64,000 nucleotides of DNA, from positions 2,108,001-2,172,000 of the forward strand of contig NZ_CP108383.1 in assembly GCF_035958815.1 (NCBI RefSeq), written 5' to 3'. Source of the stretch: Nocardia sp. NBC_01327 (GTDB taxonomy: Bacteria > Actinomycetota > Actinomycetes > Mycobacteriales > Mycobacteriaceae). Both the position numbers and the translations under genes were made by a program. Positions 35,139 through 44,071 of the stretch are shown here, piece after piece. The notes below the pieces were generated by a model. That model ran no database searches and was not told where the DNA came from. It saw only the letters and a list, made by a program, of their open reading frames with translations. Positions within the stretch are counted from its first letter, which is position 1. Each line of letters begins with the position of its first letter.

Positions 35139-35696
35139 ATGCGGATCGCGGTCTGGGAGGGCTCGGAGAATGAGCATCCGATGATGGATCATCGCCGGCT
35201 GCGGCGTGAGCTGCGCGGGCTCGGACTGCCCGGCCGATTCACGGTGACCGAATTGGCGGAGACCCTGGCCCGGCGGCGCGGGCGGCCCCTGCGGCTGCGC
35301 CCGGAACCGTTCCCGGTGGCCGGACTCTCCGGAGGTCTGCTGGTGACGCGGGATATCGATTTCCTTGCCTACCAGAGCAATACCAGTGAACTGCACCAGG
35401 ATCACATCGTCTGCCACGAGTTCGGGCATCTGCTGGCCGGGCACGAGCCGGTCACGGTGACCGGTCAGGATGCCCTGCGGCTGCTCGCGCCGAATATCGA
35501 TCCCGCCGTGGTGCGCCGCATGCTGGGCCGCACCTGCTCCTCCGAGCGCGAGGAGCAGGAGGCCGAGCGCATCGCCGATCTGCTGATGGCACACCACATC
35601 ACGCGCTGGACGCCGCGCGCGGAATGGGTACTGCCCGATAACGCGCCCGCCGATATTCGCAGTCTGCTCGATACCTTCGGTCCCGGAATCGACTGA
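35139..35696 (+). CDS. ImmA/IrrE-type metallopeptidase
   Basis: 185 residues. The zincin motif is HEFGHLLAGHE (about residues 90-100), preceded by DHIVC, and a later Glu-rich helix (SEREEQEAERIADLLMAHHI) supplies the third ligand. This is the ImmA/IrrE (DUF955) pattern. An N-terminal helical part (DHRRLRRELRGLGL) is family-like, so the true start could be ATG 35181 rather than 35139. Known relatives cleave an XRE-type repressor encoded next door, which fits the preceding gene. It ends 5 bp before the membrane-protein GTG, so the three genes form one transcriptional unit. Confidence 0.83.
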   Translation: MRIAVWEGSENEHPMMDHRRLRRELRGLGLPGRFTVTELAETLARRRGRPLRLRPEPFPVAGLSGGLLVTRDIDFLAYQSNTSELHQDHIVCHEFGHLLAGHEPVTVTGQDALRLLAPNIDPAVVRRMLGRTCSSEREEQEAERIADLLMAHHITRWTPRAEWVLPDNAPADIRSLLDTFGPGID

Positions 35697-35701
35697 CGGC
35701 C

Positions 35702-36898
35702 GTGCAATTCGCCCTCGTCTACGGAAGTGTCGGAGCGCTGGCCGCCGGGGTTTGCCTCTGGCGGCTCATACTGGCCGCCCGCAATCCGCAAGCCACGGCC
35801 CGCTGGGCCGTTGTTGTCGCCATCGCCTGTACGGCAGTAGGTTTCGAGGCTGCGGTGCCGCAAACCTACGAGTGGATCGGGCGGGTCAGCGGAATACCCA
35901 ATCTGGCGACGCTGATCGTCTACTCGGCCATCACCACCGCGGTCATGGCGCAGATCGTCTGGACGACGTATCTGATCGTGCCCGAAGCATCCGCCGACAC
36001 CAGCCCACATATCAACAGCCGCAACGTGATACTGGTGAATCTGGCAGTGGTCGCGACGATGGCCGTGCTGTTCTTCGCGGCGCCGGTTCACGGCGAAAGC
36101 CACGCGACGGACTTCGACTATCACTATGCGACCACACCGATGGTCGATGCGTTCCTCTGCCTCTACCTGTGCGCGTACACCCTCGCGCTGCTGCGCATCA
36201 TCATGCTGTGCCGCAGCTGGCTACCTGATGTGCGGGAGCAGCCATGGCTGCGCCGGGGACTGCGCCTGCTGGCCGTGGGCTCCGTCATCGCGGTCGGGTA
36301 CAGCATCGGCAAAACCCTCGCGCTGGTGGCCGCATGGGCGGGAATCTCGGCCCGCCGCTTGAATATCGACATCGCCCCCGCCTTCGCCAGTATCGGCGCG
36401 GCCATCATGCTGTTCGGCTACCTGTGCCCGTCGCTGCTACCGCAGGCGATGGCCGGCATCCAGCGCACCCGCGCCTATCCCCGGCTGTATCCGCTCTGGT
36501 CGGCACTGTGCGCGGCCGCTCCCGAAGTCACGCGCGTGGTGCCGAATACCCGTGGAATCTCCCGCGATCGGCTGTACCGCCGGGTCATCGAGATCCGCGA
36601 TGCCCTCCTGCTCCTGCAGCCGTATCTGAGCCCCGAAATCACCGCTCGGGCAGAGCAAGTCGCCGACGAGCTGAATATCCCCGCCGGCGAGCGAGCGGCG
36701 GCAGTAGAGGCCGCCCGCATCGCGCATGCCCTGCGCGCCTATCTGAGCGAGTCAGCTCCGATAGACGCCGGCGAGACCTTCCGCCGCCCCGACCGCCCCA
36801 CCTTCATGGGCGAAATCGCCTGGCTGGTAGCAGTTTCCACCGCATATCACCGCTCACCGATCGTGGTCGCGATCCGAACCAGCGAAACCAGCACCTGA
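35702..36898 (+). CDS. MAB_1171c family seven-helix membrane protein (DUF6545-like)
   Basis: 398 residues starting at GTG 35702. Seven membrane helices are visible at about residues 2-25, 33-53, 68-95, 107-130, 145-170, 188-215 and 223-248. A cytoplasmic region of about 150 residues follows (YPRLYPLWSALCAAAPEVTR through LSESAPIDAG), matching the MAB_1171c/DUF6545 pattern often labelled putative transporter. No transporter motif or nucleotide site is evident, and the architecture could equally be a sensor. It terminates the HTH-peptidase-membrane unit, followed by a 17-bp hairpin. Confidence 0.78.
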   Translation: MQFALVYGSVGALAAGVCLWRLILAARNPQATARWAVVVAIACTAVGFEAAVPQTYEWIGRVSGIPNLATLIVYSAITTAVMAQIVWTTYLIVPEASADTSPHINSRNVILVNLAVVATMAVLFFAAPVHGESHATDFDYHYATTPMVDAFLCLYLCAYTLALLRIIMLCRSWLPDVREQPWLRRGLRLLAVGSVIAVGYSIGKTLALVAAWAGISARRLNIDIAPAFASIGAAIMLFGYLCPSLLPQAMAGIQRTRAYPRLYPLWSALCAAAPEVTRVVPNTRGISRDRLYRRVIEIRDALLLLQPYLSPEITARAEQVADELNIPAGERAAAVEAARIAHALRAYLSESAPIDAGETFRRPDRPTFMGEIAWLVAVSTAYHRSPIVVAIRTSETST

Positions 36899-36931
36899 CG
36901 GAATCGCCCTTTGCCGCTATCCTTTCCGATG

Positions 36932-36974
36932 CGGGCGTGGTGTTCGATATCCCCTTCATCGAACACCACGCCCG
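36932..36974. terminator. 17-bp perfect hairpin terminator, probably bidirectional
   Basis: CGGGCGTGGTGTTCGAT (36932-36948) pairs exactly with ATCGAACACCACGCCCG (36958-36974) around a 9-nt loop, between convergent genes ending at 36898 and 37032. Confidence 0.8.
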
Positions 36975-37031
36975 TCCAAACGCATTGACCTGCTGCGGAT
37001 TCCGTGTAATTAGCGGGGCAGCACTCGGTAG

Positions 37032-37595
37032 TCAGAGGGGCAGTGCGGTCTCGCGCAATGTCCATGCGCCGCCGCGCTGGTGCAGGGTGGTGGCGCTCAG
37101 TGGCGGGATATCGATGCGCCAGAAGGATGTTGCGGGCGCGGACAGTGCGATCAGGATCGTGGCACGTATGACAGCGGGGTGCGTGACCGCGAGAATGCGC
37201 TGTGGGTCTTGGGCGAGGGTGTCCATCCACGTGCGGACGCGCTCGATGAGGGCGGTGATCGATTCGCCGTCGTGTGAGCGGTGATCCGGATCGGTCAGCC
37301 AGCCCATCAGCTGTTCGGGGGCGATATCGCCCATGCCGGAACCGGTCCAGGCGCCGCAATCCAGGTCGCGCAGTGCGGGTTCGGGGCCGGCGGTCAGGCC
37401 CAGCTGTGCGGCGGTCTGGGCCGTGCGGGCCTCCGGGCCGGCCTGGATCAGGTCGGCCCGGAGGGTGCTGTGATCAGCTTTCTGCACGGAGCGCAGGCCC
37501 AGCTCGCTGAGGGGTTCGTCAGCGGCGAATCGCGCCGCTGCCATGGCCTCGGTCATGGCGTGCGAGATCAGCGTGAGCCGGGTGACCGCGCTCAT
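37032..37595 (-). CDS. Histidine phosphatase-like protein linked to CbtAB
   Basis: 187 residues from ATG 37595, which overlaps the cbtA stop (ATGA). The fold is that of histidine phosphatases: an N-terminal strand ending LISHAMTEAM, GPEARTAQTA, DLDCGAWTG, HDGESITALIERV and ILAVTHPAVIRA. The catalytic RHG motif is changed to SHA, so the Arg before the nucleophilic His is Ser. Activity may be weak or altered; cobalamin-pathway relatives include CobC/CobZ-type phosphatases, which makes the cobalamin-riboswitch context suggestive. It is the third gene of the cbtB-cbtA operon. Confidence 0.8.
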   Translation of the reverse strand: MSAVTRLTLISHAMTEAMAAARFAADEPLSELGLRSVQKADHSTLRADLIQAGPEARTAQTAAQLGLTAGPEPALRDLDCGAWTGSGMGDIAPEQLMGWLTDPDHRSHDGESITALIERVRTWMDTLAQDPQRILAVTHPAVIRATILIALSAPATSFWRIDIPPLSATTLHQRGGAWTLRETALPL

Positions 37596-38449
37596 GCCGG
37601 GGAAGCCGCCGCGACGATCGGTGCGGGACTGGTCTGGCGGCCGAACAGGCGCGGCGCCAGGGTGGCGAATCCGACTCCGATGACCGTCCACAGAATCAGC
37701 TGGGCGGCAAAGGAATAGAACCGGAACAGGAACAGGTCGTCGGCCGGGAATCCGGGGTAGACGATCTTGCCGGACGGATCGGTCAGCGGCTGCGGCGTCT
37801 CGGTTGTGAAATCACCGAACTCGGACTTGTTGGCCGAGAGATGACCCAGCGACGGCAGCAGTGCGATCACGATGCCGACCACCACCGCGAAGGCCACGCC
37901 GGCCACGATCGTCGCGTTCCAGTTGCCCAGTCGCGCTTGCAGTCTGCGACCCAGCCAGATCGCGCCCAGCAGCAGAATGCCGGTGATCACGATCATTGCC
38001 ACGTACAGACCCGTGCGCTCCTTGATGGTGTCCGGATGCCCGATCGACGGCGGATTGGCCGGGTACTTCAGGAACGGGACACCGTAGAACACCAGGAACA
38101 TGCCACCGGCCACCACCAGCGCGAGATTGCGCGGGGTGAGCTTGCCGACCCGGCCGACGCATACGCAGTACGCGGTCGCGAACAGCGCGCCCATGGCGAT
38201 GCCGAACAGGATCATGCCGAAGCCGATACCGACATTGGACTGGATGCCCCGGCTGAAGATCTCCGGGCCCATATCGGCCATCGGTTTGCCCGCGGCCTTG
38301 TCCAAGGCCATCTGGGCGTCGTCGCGGCCGGACTCGTAATCGATGGCGCGGCTGATGACCGGTTCAGCCAGGATGCGGGCGAACAGGAACGCCAGAAGAC
38401 CTCCGAGCGCCCCTACGAGCAGGCCCCGGAAGATGATTCGCTTTTCCAT
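37592..38449 (-). CDS. cbtA: CbtA family cobalt transporter subunit
   Basis: 285 residues with about six membrane helices. The N terminus (MEKRIIFRGLLVGALGGLLAFLFARILAEPVI in order) and the following periplasmic segment with SRAIDYESGRDDAQ match CbtA, and later GVPFLKYPANPPSIGHPDTI is a strong family signature. CbtA and CbtB are predicted cobalt uptake proteins found under B12 riboswitches. It lies 21 bp after cbtB and is translationally coupled to the histidine phosphatase gene. Confidence 0.9.
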   Translation of the reverse strand: MEKRIIFRGLLVGALGGLLAFLFARILAEPVISRAIDYESGRDDAQMALDKAAGKPMADMGPEIFSRGIQSNVGIGFGMILFGIAMGALFATAYCVCVGRVGKLTPRNLALVVAGGMFLVFYGVPFLKYPANPPSIGHPDTIKERTGLYVAMIVITGILLLGAIWLGRRLQARLGNWNATIVAGVAFAVVVGIVIALLPSLGHLSANKSEFGDFTTETPQPLTDPSGKIVYPGFPADDLFLFRFYSFAAQLILWTVIGVGFATLAPRLFGRQTSPAPIVAAASPA

Positions 38450-38470
38450 TGTGTCGACTCTCTTCCCTGA

Positions 38471-38680
38471 TTAATGGCAGGGGAAGCCGAGGAAATGCCG
38501 AGCGTCGTGCACGAACTCGTGCACATGCATATCGCTGCCGAAGATCGAGACAGCGCCCTGATCGATGCCGATGAAGTAGTAGGCGAGCAGCGCCAGCAAA
38601 GTGGTGCCCGCCAGCCACATGGCCGTCGTGGGGAGCGAAAGTGTTTCCACCCCGGATTGGGGGACGTAAGACGTAGCCAT
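38471..38680 (-). CDS. cbtB: CbtB family small cobalt transporter subunit
   Basis: 69 residues. One membrane helix (AMWLAGTTLLALLAYYFIGID) is followed by a His-rich tail HVHEFVHDARHFLGFPCH, the hallmark of CbtB, likely binding Co2+ on the outside. ATG 38680 follows TTCAGGAGAGTTTC on the minus strand, a good ribosome site inside the riboswitch leader. Confidence 0.9.
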   Translation of the reverse strand: MATSYVPQSGVETLSLPTTAMWLAGTTLLALLAYYFIGIDQGAVSIFGSDMHVHEFVHDARHFLGFPCH

Positions 38681-38698
38681 GAAACTCTCCTGAACCTT

Positions 38699-38850
38699 GC
38701 GGGGATGTACGCGTCCCCGGTCGTTGGTATTGCACGGCTCTTCGAGTGTCTGACTCGCACGTCCGGAAAGGGAAGTGCTCACAGTGGCGCGACCGTCCTG
38801 GGTTTGCACCAGGTTCCTCGAATCATCGCTCACATCACCATACGAAACCC
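38699..38850 (-). ncRNA. Cobalamin riboswitch upstream of cbtB
   Basis: On the minus strand the leader contains AGGAACCTGGTGCAAACCCAGG followed by ACGGTCGCGCCACTGTGAGC, i.e. the GGAA...GGTGxAA...CCxxxxCxGxCxCGCCACTG B12 box (GCCACTG complement at 38782-38788). Downstream is the GCGAGTCAGACACTC element (38744-38758). A GGGGA/TCCCC hairpin at 38701-38718 next to the ribosome site is a likely expression platform. B12 should repress cbtB-cbtA-phosphatase expression. Confidence 0.9.
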
Positions 38851-38914
38851 CTGATGCGCTGGTCAATCGGGGTGCCAACAGATGAGATCGCGCCATCGCG
38901 CGGCGGCCGCGGGA

Positions 38915-40339
38915 TCAGCCCGCCGCGGTGGGCACGTACGGGATGTTGAGGGAACTGTTGTCGTCCACCCGAATCGGTCGGCCCAGCTGCGGGAATGCCC
39001 GCTGTGCGCAGTCGGTGCGCTCGCAGACCTTGCAGCCCGCACCGATCGGCACCGCGCTGCGCGGGTCGTCGATCGGCAGGCTGTGCGAGTAGACGAGCTT
39101 GTGCGCGTATGCCAGATCGCAACCGAGTCCGATGGCGAAGTCGCGCTTCGGCGAGAGGAAGCCGGGCGTGTTCTCGTCGGTGGTGCGGGCCAGCCACAGG
39201 TAGTTGCGGCCGTCGGGCATGCGGGCGATCTGCCTGCGAATGCGCCCCGGCGTGGAGAACGCCTCGTGCACCACCCACAGCGGGCAGCTGCCGCCGACCC
39301 GGGAGAAGTGGAAAGCGGTGGCGGACTGCCGTTTCGAGATATTCCCGGCCCGATCGGTGCGGACGAAGAAGAACGGCACCCCGCGCTTCCCGGGTCGCTG
39401 CAGGCTCGAGAGCCGATGACACACCGTTTCGAAGCCGACCTCGAACTTGGCGGCCAGCAGTTCGATGTCGTAGCGCAAAGTCTCTGCCGCATCCCAGAAT
39501 TGGGTGTACGGAAGGATGAGCGCACCGGCGAAGTAATTGGCCAGGCCGATGCGCAGCAGGCTGCGGGAGCGATCCGGCATGGTCTCGGCCTCGTCGATGA
39601 GATCGGCAATGGCCGGGCCCTGTGTGAGAAAGGCCAGCTGGGTGGCCAATTGGAAGGCGCGCTGACCCGGCGTGAGCCGGCGGGCCAGGGTCAGGACGCG
39701 GGCCTGCGGATCGTAGAGGCGCTTCGGGCCCGGATGGTCCGGGTCGTCGGTACGGATCACCACCGCGATGCCGTGCTGCTCGCGCAGCAGCAGGGTCAAT
39801 TGCAGATCGAGTCCGCCGAGGGTGAGCCCGCTGCGGGAGAACAGTTCTTCGGCGGCGGCATCGAGCGCGGGCACATGATTGCGGCGATCGTAGAAGTAGT
39901 CGCGCACATCTTCGTAGGGCATGGCGACGGTGGGATCGCCTGGGACACCGTCGATTCCGGCCGATACCCGTTCGAGTTGCTCCGTCGCGCCGCGCAGCCG
40001 CCGATGCAGTCCCACCAGCATGCGCCCAGCAGCCGGGATGCGCGCCACCAGATCGTCGATCTCGGCGGTGGTGATTCCGGCGCCCTCGGCGTCTTCGGCG
40101 AAGACGTCCTGTAGGTCCGCGATCAGCCGGGCATCGGTATCGGCGGCGAAGAAACCCATATCGAGATCGAAACTTGAATTGAGCCGCAGCAGCACCGGCA
40201 CCGTCAGCGGTCGCTGGTCGTGCTCGAGCTGATTGATGTAACTGACCGAAAGCCCGAGCAGCTTGGCCATCGCCGATTGCGAGAGCCCCCGCTGTTCCCG
40301 CAGCGTGCGCAACCTCCCGCCCGCGTACATCTTCTGCAT
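38915..40339 (-). CDS. prpR: PrpR/RamB-type short-chain fatty acyl regulator
   Basis: 474 residues. An N-terminal XRE HTH (LRTLREQRGLSQSAMAKLLG, then SVSYINQLEHDQRPLTVPVLLRL in order) is followed by a helical region and an IrrE-like/DUF955 domain without a canonical HExxH, then the C-terminal DUF2083. The end carries Cys about 407 (GLGC), and C-x2-C-x4-C at about 436, 439 and 444 (GAGCKVCERTDCAQ). M. tuberculosis PrpR is known to hold an iron-sulfur cluster and bind CoA in this region, and it activates the methylcitrate genes. The divergent prpDBC operon makes the orthology strong. Autoregulation is likely. Confidence 0.9.
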   Translation of the reverse strand: MQKMYAGGRLRTLREQRGLSQSAMAKLLGLSVSYINQLEHDQRPLTVPVLLRLNSSFDLDMGFFAADTDARLIADLQDVFAEDAEGAGITTAEIDDLVARIPAAGRMLVGLHRRLRGATEQLERVSAGIDGVPGDPTVAMPYEDVRDYFYDRRNHVPALDAAAEELFSRSGLTLGGLDLQLTLLLREQHGIAVVIRTDDPDHPGPKRLYDPQARVLTLARRLTPGQRAFQLATQLAFLTQGPAIADLIDEAETMPDRSRSLLRIGLANYFAGALILPYTQFWDAAETLRYDIELLAAKFEVGFETVCHRLSSLQRPGKRGVPFFFVRTDRAGNISKRQSATAFHFSRVGGSCPLWVVHEAFSTPGRIRRQIARMPDGRNYLWLARTTDENTPGFLSPKRDFAIGLGCDLAYAHKLVYSHSLPIDDPRSAVPIGAGCKVCERTDCAQRAFPQLGRPIRVDDNSSLNIPYVPTAAG

Positions 40340-40360
40340 GGTCGAAATCTAGCACTTCAT

Positions 40361-40378
40361 ACTTTTACAACTTTTACA
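40361..40378. promoter_or_regulatory. Tandem 9-bp repeat, candidate PrpR site
   Basis: ACTTTTACA occurs twice without gap at 40361-40369 and 40370-40378, followed by AATTC, 22 bp from the prpR start and 115 bp from prpD. The divergent placement fits a binding site for PrpR; direct repeats of TTGTAAAAGT are read on the minus strand. A related ATTTGCG lies at 40410-40416. Confidence 0.5.
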
Positions 40379-40493
40379 AATTCACCGATTGCCTTCCACA
40401 AAAATAGGCATTTGCGGGGTATATCCCTCAATTCTCATGCTGTGTAGCGTGCGAAAAGTACCCGGTGAAATCGATGTCTGGAGGTCCTCGGCA

Positions 40494-41996
40494 GTGAAGA
40501 ATCATCTCGTTCGCACGCACCGTTCCGCGGAGCAGTTCCCCCGCGAAGAACATCTCGCCTGGCGTATCGCGGAGGTTGCCGCGGATCCGGTGGCGGTCGC
40601 CGCGGAAACGCAGGAGATGATCATCAACCGGATCATCGACAATGCGGCCGTCGCCGCCGCCTCGGTGACCCGGCGGCCGGTGGCCAATGCTCGCGCCCAG
40701 GCGCTTTCGCATCCGTACCTGCCCGGCTCGACCGTCTTCGGCGCCGGCGGCTCGTACTCACCGGAGTGGGCCGCGTGGGCCAATGGAGTCGCGGTGCGCG
40801 AGTTGGACTTCCACGACACCTTCCTGGCCGCGGAGTACTCGCATCCCGGCGACAATATTCCGCCGATCCTGGCCGTCGCCCAGCACGCCGGCCGCACCGG
40901 CGCGGATCTGATTCGCGGCCTTGCCACCGGTTACGAGATCCAGATCGATCTGGTGCGCGCAATCTGCCTGCACGAGCACAAGATCGACCACGTCGCCCAC
41001 CTCGGCCCCTCGGCCGCCGCGGGCATCGGCACCCTGCTCGGCCTCGAGACCGAGACCATCTATCAGGCCGTCGGCCAGGCGCTGCACACCACCACCGCGA
41101 CCCGGCAGTCCCGCAAGGGCGAGATCTCCAGCTGGAAGGCGTACGCCCCCGCCTTCGCCGGGAAGATGGCCGTCGAAGCCGTGGACCGCGCGCTGCGCGG
41201 CGAGGGTGCGCCGTCGCCGATCTGGGAGGGCGAGGACGGCGTCATCGCCTGGCTGCTCGGCGGACCGAAGGCGGAGTACTCGGTGCCGCTGCCCGGACCG
41301 GGTGAGGCCAAGCGCGGCATTCTGGACTCCTACACCAAGGAGCATTCGGCCGAGTACCAGAGCCAGGCGCCCATCGACCTGGCCCGCCGCATGCGCGATC
41401 GGATCGGCGACCTCGACCAGATCGCCTCGATCGTGCTGCACACCAGCCATCACACCCACTATGTGATCGGCACCGGTTCGGGCGATCCGCAGAAGTTCGA
41501 TCCCCAGGCCTCGCGCGAAACTCTGGACCACTCGGTCATGTACATCTTCGCGGTCGCCCTGCAGGACGGCGCCTGGCACCACGAGCGCTCGTACGCGCCG
41601 GAGCGGGCCCAGCGCCCCGACACGATCGAGCTGTGGAACAAGATCTCCACCGCCGAGGACCCGGAGTGGACCCGGCGCTACCACTCCACCGACCCGAACG
41701 AGAAGGCCTTCGGCGCGCGCGCCGAGATCACGCTCAAGAGCGGTGAGGTCATCACCGACGAGCTGGCCGTCGCGGATGCGCATCCGCTGGGCGCGCGGCC
41801 GTTCGCCCGCGAGCAGTACATCGCGAAATTCCGCACGCTCGCCGAGGGCGTGATCGAGCCTGCCGAGCAGGACCGCTTCCTCGAGGTAGCGCAGCGCACC
41901 GCCGAACTCTCCGCCGCCGAACTGTCCGGACTGACCTTCACGGTCTCCGAAGACGTGCTCGCCCGCGCCCCGAAGCTGCCGAAGGGACTCTTCTGA
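40494..41996 (+). CDS. prpD: 2-methylcitrate dehydratase
   Basis: 500 residues from GTG 40494, preceded by GGAGG about nine bases upstream. The N terminus [20 protein letters not shown] matches mycobacterial PrpD, as do [28 protein letters not shown] and [16 protein letters not shown]. MmgE/PrpD-family length is normal. It dehydrates 2-methylcitrate to cis-aconitate-type product in propionyl-CoA breakdown. Divergent from prpR and overlapping prpB by one base. Confidence 0.92.
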   Translation: MKNHLVRTHRSAEQFPREEHLAWRIAEVAADPVAVAAETQEMIINRIIDNAAVAAASVTRRPVANARAQALSHPYLPGSTVFGAGGSYSPEWAAWANGVAVRELDFHDTFLAAEYSHPGDNIPPILAVAQHAGRTGADLIRGLATGYEIQIDLVRAICLHEHKIDHVAHLGPSAAAGIGTLLGLETETIYQAVGQALHTTTATRQSRKGEISSWKAYAPAFAGKMAVEAVDRALRGEGAPSPIWEGEDGVIAWLLGGPKAEYSVPLPGPGEAKRGILDSYTKEHSAEYQSQAPIDLARRMRDRIGDLDQIASIVLHTSHHTHYVIGTGSGDPQKFDPQASRETLDHSVMYIFAVALQDGAWHHERSYAPERAQRPDTIELWNKISTAEDPEWTRRYHSTDPNEKAFGARAEITLKSGEVITDELAVADAHPLGARPFAREQYIAKFRTLAEGVIEPAEQDRFLEVAQRTAELSAAELSGLTFTVSEDVLARAPKLPKGLF

Positions 41997-42910
41997 TGAC
42001 AGGTCTGCTCGCGGCGGCCACCTCGGCCGCGGACAAGCGCGCGGCGTTCCGCGCGGGACTCGCCTCCGATCGGATCCAGCGTTACCCGGGTGCGTTCAAT
42101 CCGTTGGTGGCCAAGCTGATTCAGGAGATCGGCTTCGAAGGCGTGTACGTCTCCGGTGCGGTGCTCTCCGCTGAATTGGGGCTGCCCGATATCGGACTCA
42201 CCACGCTGACCGAGGTGGCGGGGCGCGGTCAGCAGATCGCTCGTATCACCGATCTCCCGGTGCTCATCGATGCCGATACCGGCTTCGGCGAACCCATGAG
42301 CGCGGCGCGCACCGTGACCGTCCTGGAGGACGCCGGCATTGCCGGATGCCACCTGGAGGACCAGGTCAACCCGAAGCGCTGCGGACATCTCGACGGCAAA
42401 GCCGTTGTCCCGACCGCGGAAATGGTGCGACGGCTGCGTGCGGCGGTCTCCGCCCGGCGCGATCCGAACTTCATCGTCTGCGCCCGCACCGATGCCGCCG
42501 GAATCGAGGGCATCGACGCGGCCATCGAGCGGGCCAGGGCATACGCCGACGCGGGTGCGGACCTGATCTTCACCGAGGCGCTCACCGAGGCCGCCGACTT
42601 CGAGAAGTTCCGGGCCGCGGTCTCAACTCCGTTGCTGGCCAATATGACCGAGTTCGGCAAGTCCGAACTGCTGTCGGCGAGCACGCTGGAGTCGATCGGT
42701 TACAACGCGGTGATCTACCCGGTCTCCACACTGCGACTGGCCATGTACGCCGCCGAGACCGGGTTGCGCGAAATCTTCCAGACCGGCACGCAGGCCAAGC
42801 TTCTCGATCGTATGCAGCATCGCAGCCGGCTGTACGAGCTGCTGGAGTACGAGCGCTACAACGAATTCGATTCCGACATATTCAATTTCGCTCTCGAAAG
42901 GGATCAGTGA
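41996..42910 (+). CDS. prpB: Methylisocitrate lyase
   Basis: 304 residues. The isocitrate lyase-superfamily core is intact: VYVSGAVLSAELGLPD, DADTGFGEP, EDQVNPKRCGHLDGK with the catalytic Cys in KRCGH, and ANMTEFGKSELLS. It cleaves 2-methylisocitrate into pyruvate and succinate. Mycobacterium tuberculosis lacks a dedicated prpB next to prpDC and uses isocitrate lyase instead, so a full prpDBC order is a difference worth noting. It overlaps prpD and prpC by one base each. Confidence 0.92.
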   Translation: MTGLLAAATSAADKRAAFRAGLASDRIQRYPGAFNPLVAKLIQEIGFEGVYVSGAVLSAELGLPDIGLTTLTEVAGRGQQIARITDLPVLIDADTGFGEPMSAARTVTVLEDAGIAGCHLEDQVNPKRCGHLDGKAVVPTAEMVRRLRAAVSARRDPNFIVCARTDAAGIEGIDAAIERARAYADAGADLIFTEALTEAADFEKFRAAVSTPLLANMTEFGKSELLSASTLESIGYNAVIYPVSTLRLAMYAAETGLREIFQTGTQAKLLDRMQHRSRLYELLEYERYNEFDSDIFNFALERDQ

Positions 42911-44034
42911 TGACGGATACCGCGGTACCGGCCATCTACAAGGGGCTCGCGGGTGTGGTCGTGGATACCACCGCCATCTCGAAGGTGGTGCCCGAGACCA
43001 ACTCTCTGACCTATCGCGGTTATGCGGTGCAGGATCTGGCCGCCAACTGCACCTTCGAGCAGGTGGCATTCCTGCTCTGGTCCGGAGAACTGCCCTCCGT
43101 CGCCGAGCTGGAGCGTTTCACCCAGCAGGAGCGGGCGCTGCGGCGCGCCGACCGGTCGCTGCTGTCGCTGGTGACCAAGCTGCCCGAGAACTGCCATCCC
43201 ATGGATGTGGTCCGGACGGCGATCAGCTACCTCGGTGCGGAGGATCCGCAGGAGGACGACAACTCCCCGAAGGCTAACCGCGCCAAGGCCCTTCGCATGC
43301 TGGCCGTGCTGCCGACCATCGTGGCCGCCGACCATCGCCGTCGCCACGGCCTGGACCCGATCGCCCCGCATTCGCACCTCGGATACGCGGAGAACTTCCT
43401 GAATATGTGCTTCGGGAAGGTCCCCGCTCCGGAGCTGGTCAAGGCGTTCGAGGTCTCGCTGATCCTCTACGCCGAGCACAGCTTCAATGCCTCGACCTTC
43501 GCCGCGCGGGTGGTCACCTCCACGCTGTCGGATATCTACAGCGCGGTCACCGCGGCGATAGGCGCGCTCAAGGGCGCGCTGCACGGCGGCGCCAATGAGG
43601 CCGTCATGCACGACATGCTCGAGATCGACGATCCCGCGCTGGCCGAGCAGTGGCTGCGAAACAAGCTGGCGCACAGGGAAAAGGTGATGGGCTTCGGCCA
43701 CCGGGTCTACAAGAACGGTGACTCGCGAGTGCCCACCATGAAGAAGGCTTTCGTGGATATCGCCGCCGCCACCGAGGGACAGAAGTGGGTGCGCATGTAC
43801 GAGAACCTCGAGCGCACCATGAACGAGGCCACCGGGATCAAACCCAATCTCGACTTCCCGACCGGCCCCGCGTACTACCTGCTCGGCTTCGATATCGAGA
43901 TGTTCACCCCGATCTTCGTCATGAGCCGCATCACCGGCTGGACCGCCCACATCATCGAGCAGGGTGAATCCAATGCCCTGATCCGGCCGCTGAGCGAATA
44001 CGTCGGCGTGCCACAGCGTTCCATCGTCGCCTGA
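42910..44034 (+). CDS. prpC: 2-methylcitrate synthase
   Basis: 374 residues. Citrate synthase-type motifs are present: LTYRGYAVQDLAA at the N terminus, AEHSFNASTFAARV with the first catalytic His, GALKGALHGGANE with the second, and EKVMGFGHRVYKNGD. The short length and AEHSFNAST form fit methylcitrate synthases. It condenses propionyl-CoA with oxaloacetate, and the following pyruvate carboxylase can replace the oxaloacetate. Confidence 0.91.
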   Translation: MTDTAVPAIYKGLAGVVVDTTAISKVVPETNSLTYRGYAVQDLAANCTFEQVAFLLWSGELPSVAELERFTQQERALRRADRSLLSLVTKLPENCHPMDVVRTAISYLGAEDPQEDDNSPKANRAKALRMLAVLPTIVAADHRRRHGLDPIAPHSHLGYAENFLNMCFGKVPAPELVKAFEVSLILYAEHSFNASTFAARVVTSTLSDIYSAVTAAIGALKGALHGGANEAVMHDMLEIDDPALAEQWLRNKLAHREKVMGFGHRVYKNGDSRVPTMKKAFVDIAAATEGQKWVRMYENLERTMNEATGIKPNLDFPTGPAYYLLGFDIEMFTPIFVMSRITGWTAHIIEQGESNALIRPLSEYVGVPQRSIVA

Positions 44035-44071
44035 CCGCCCCCCATCCGAATACGACGAGGTTGACCGACGA

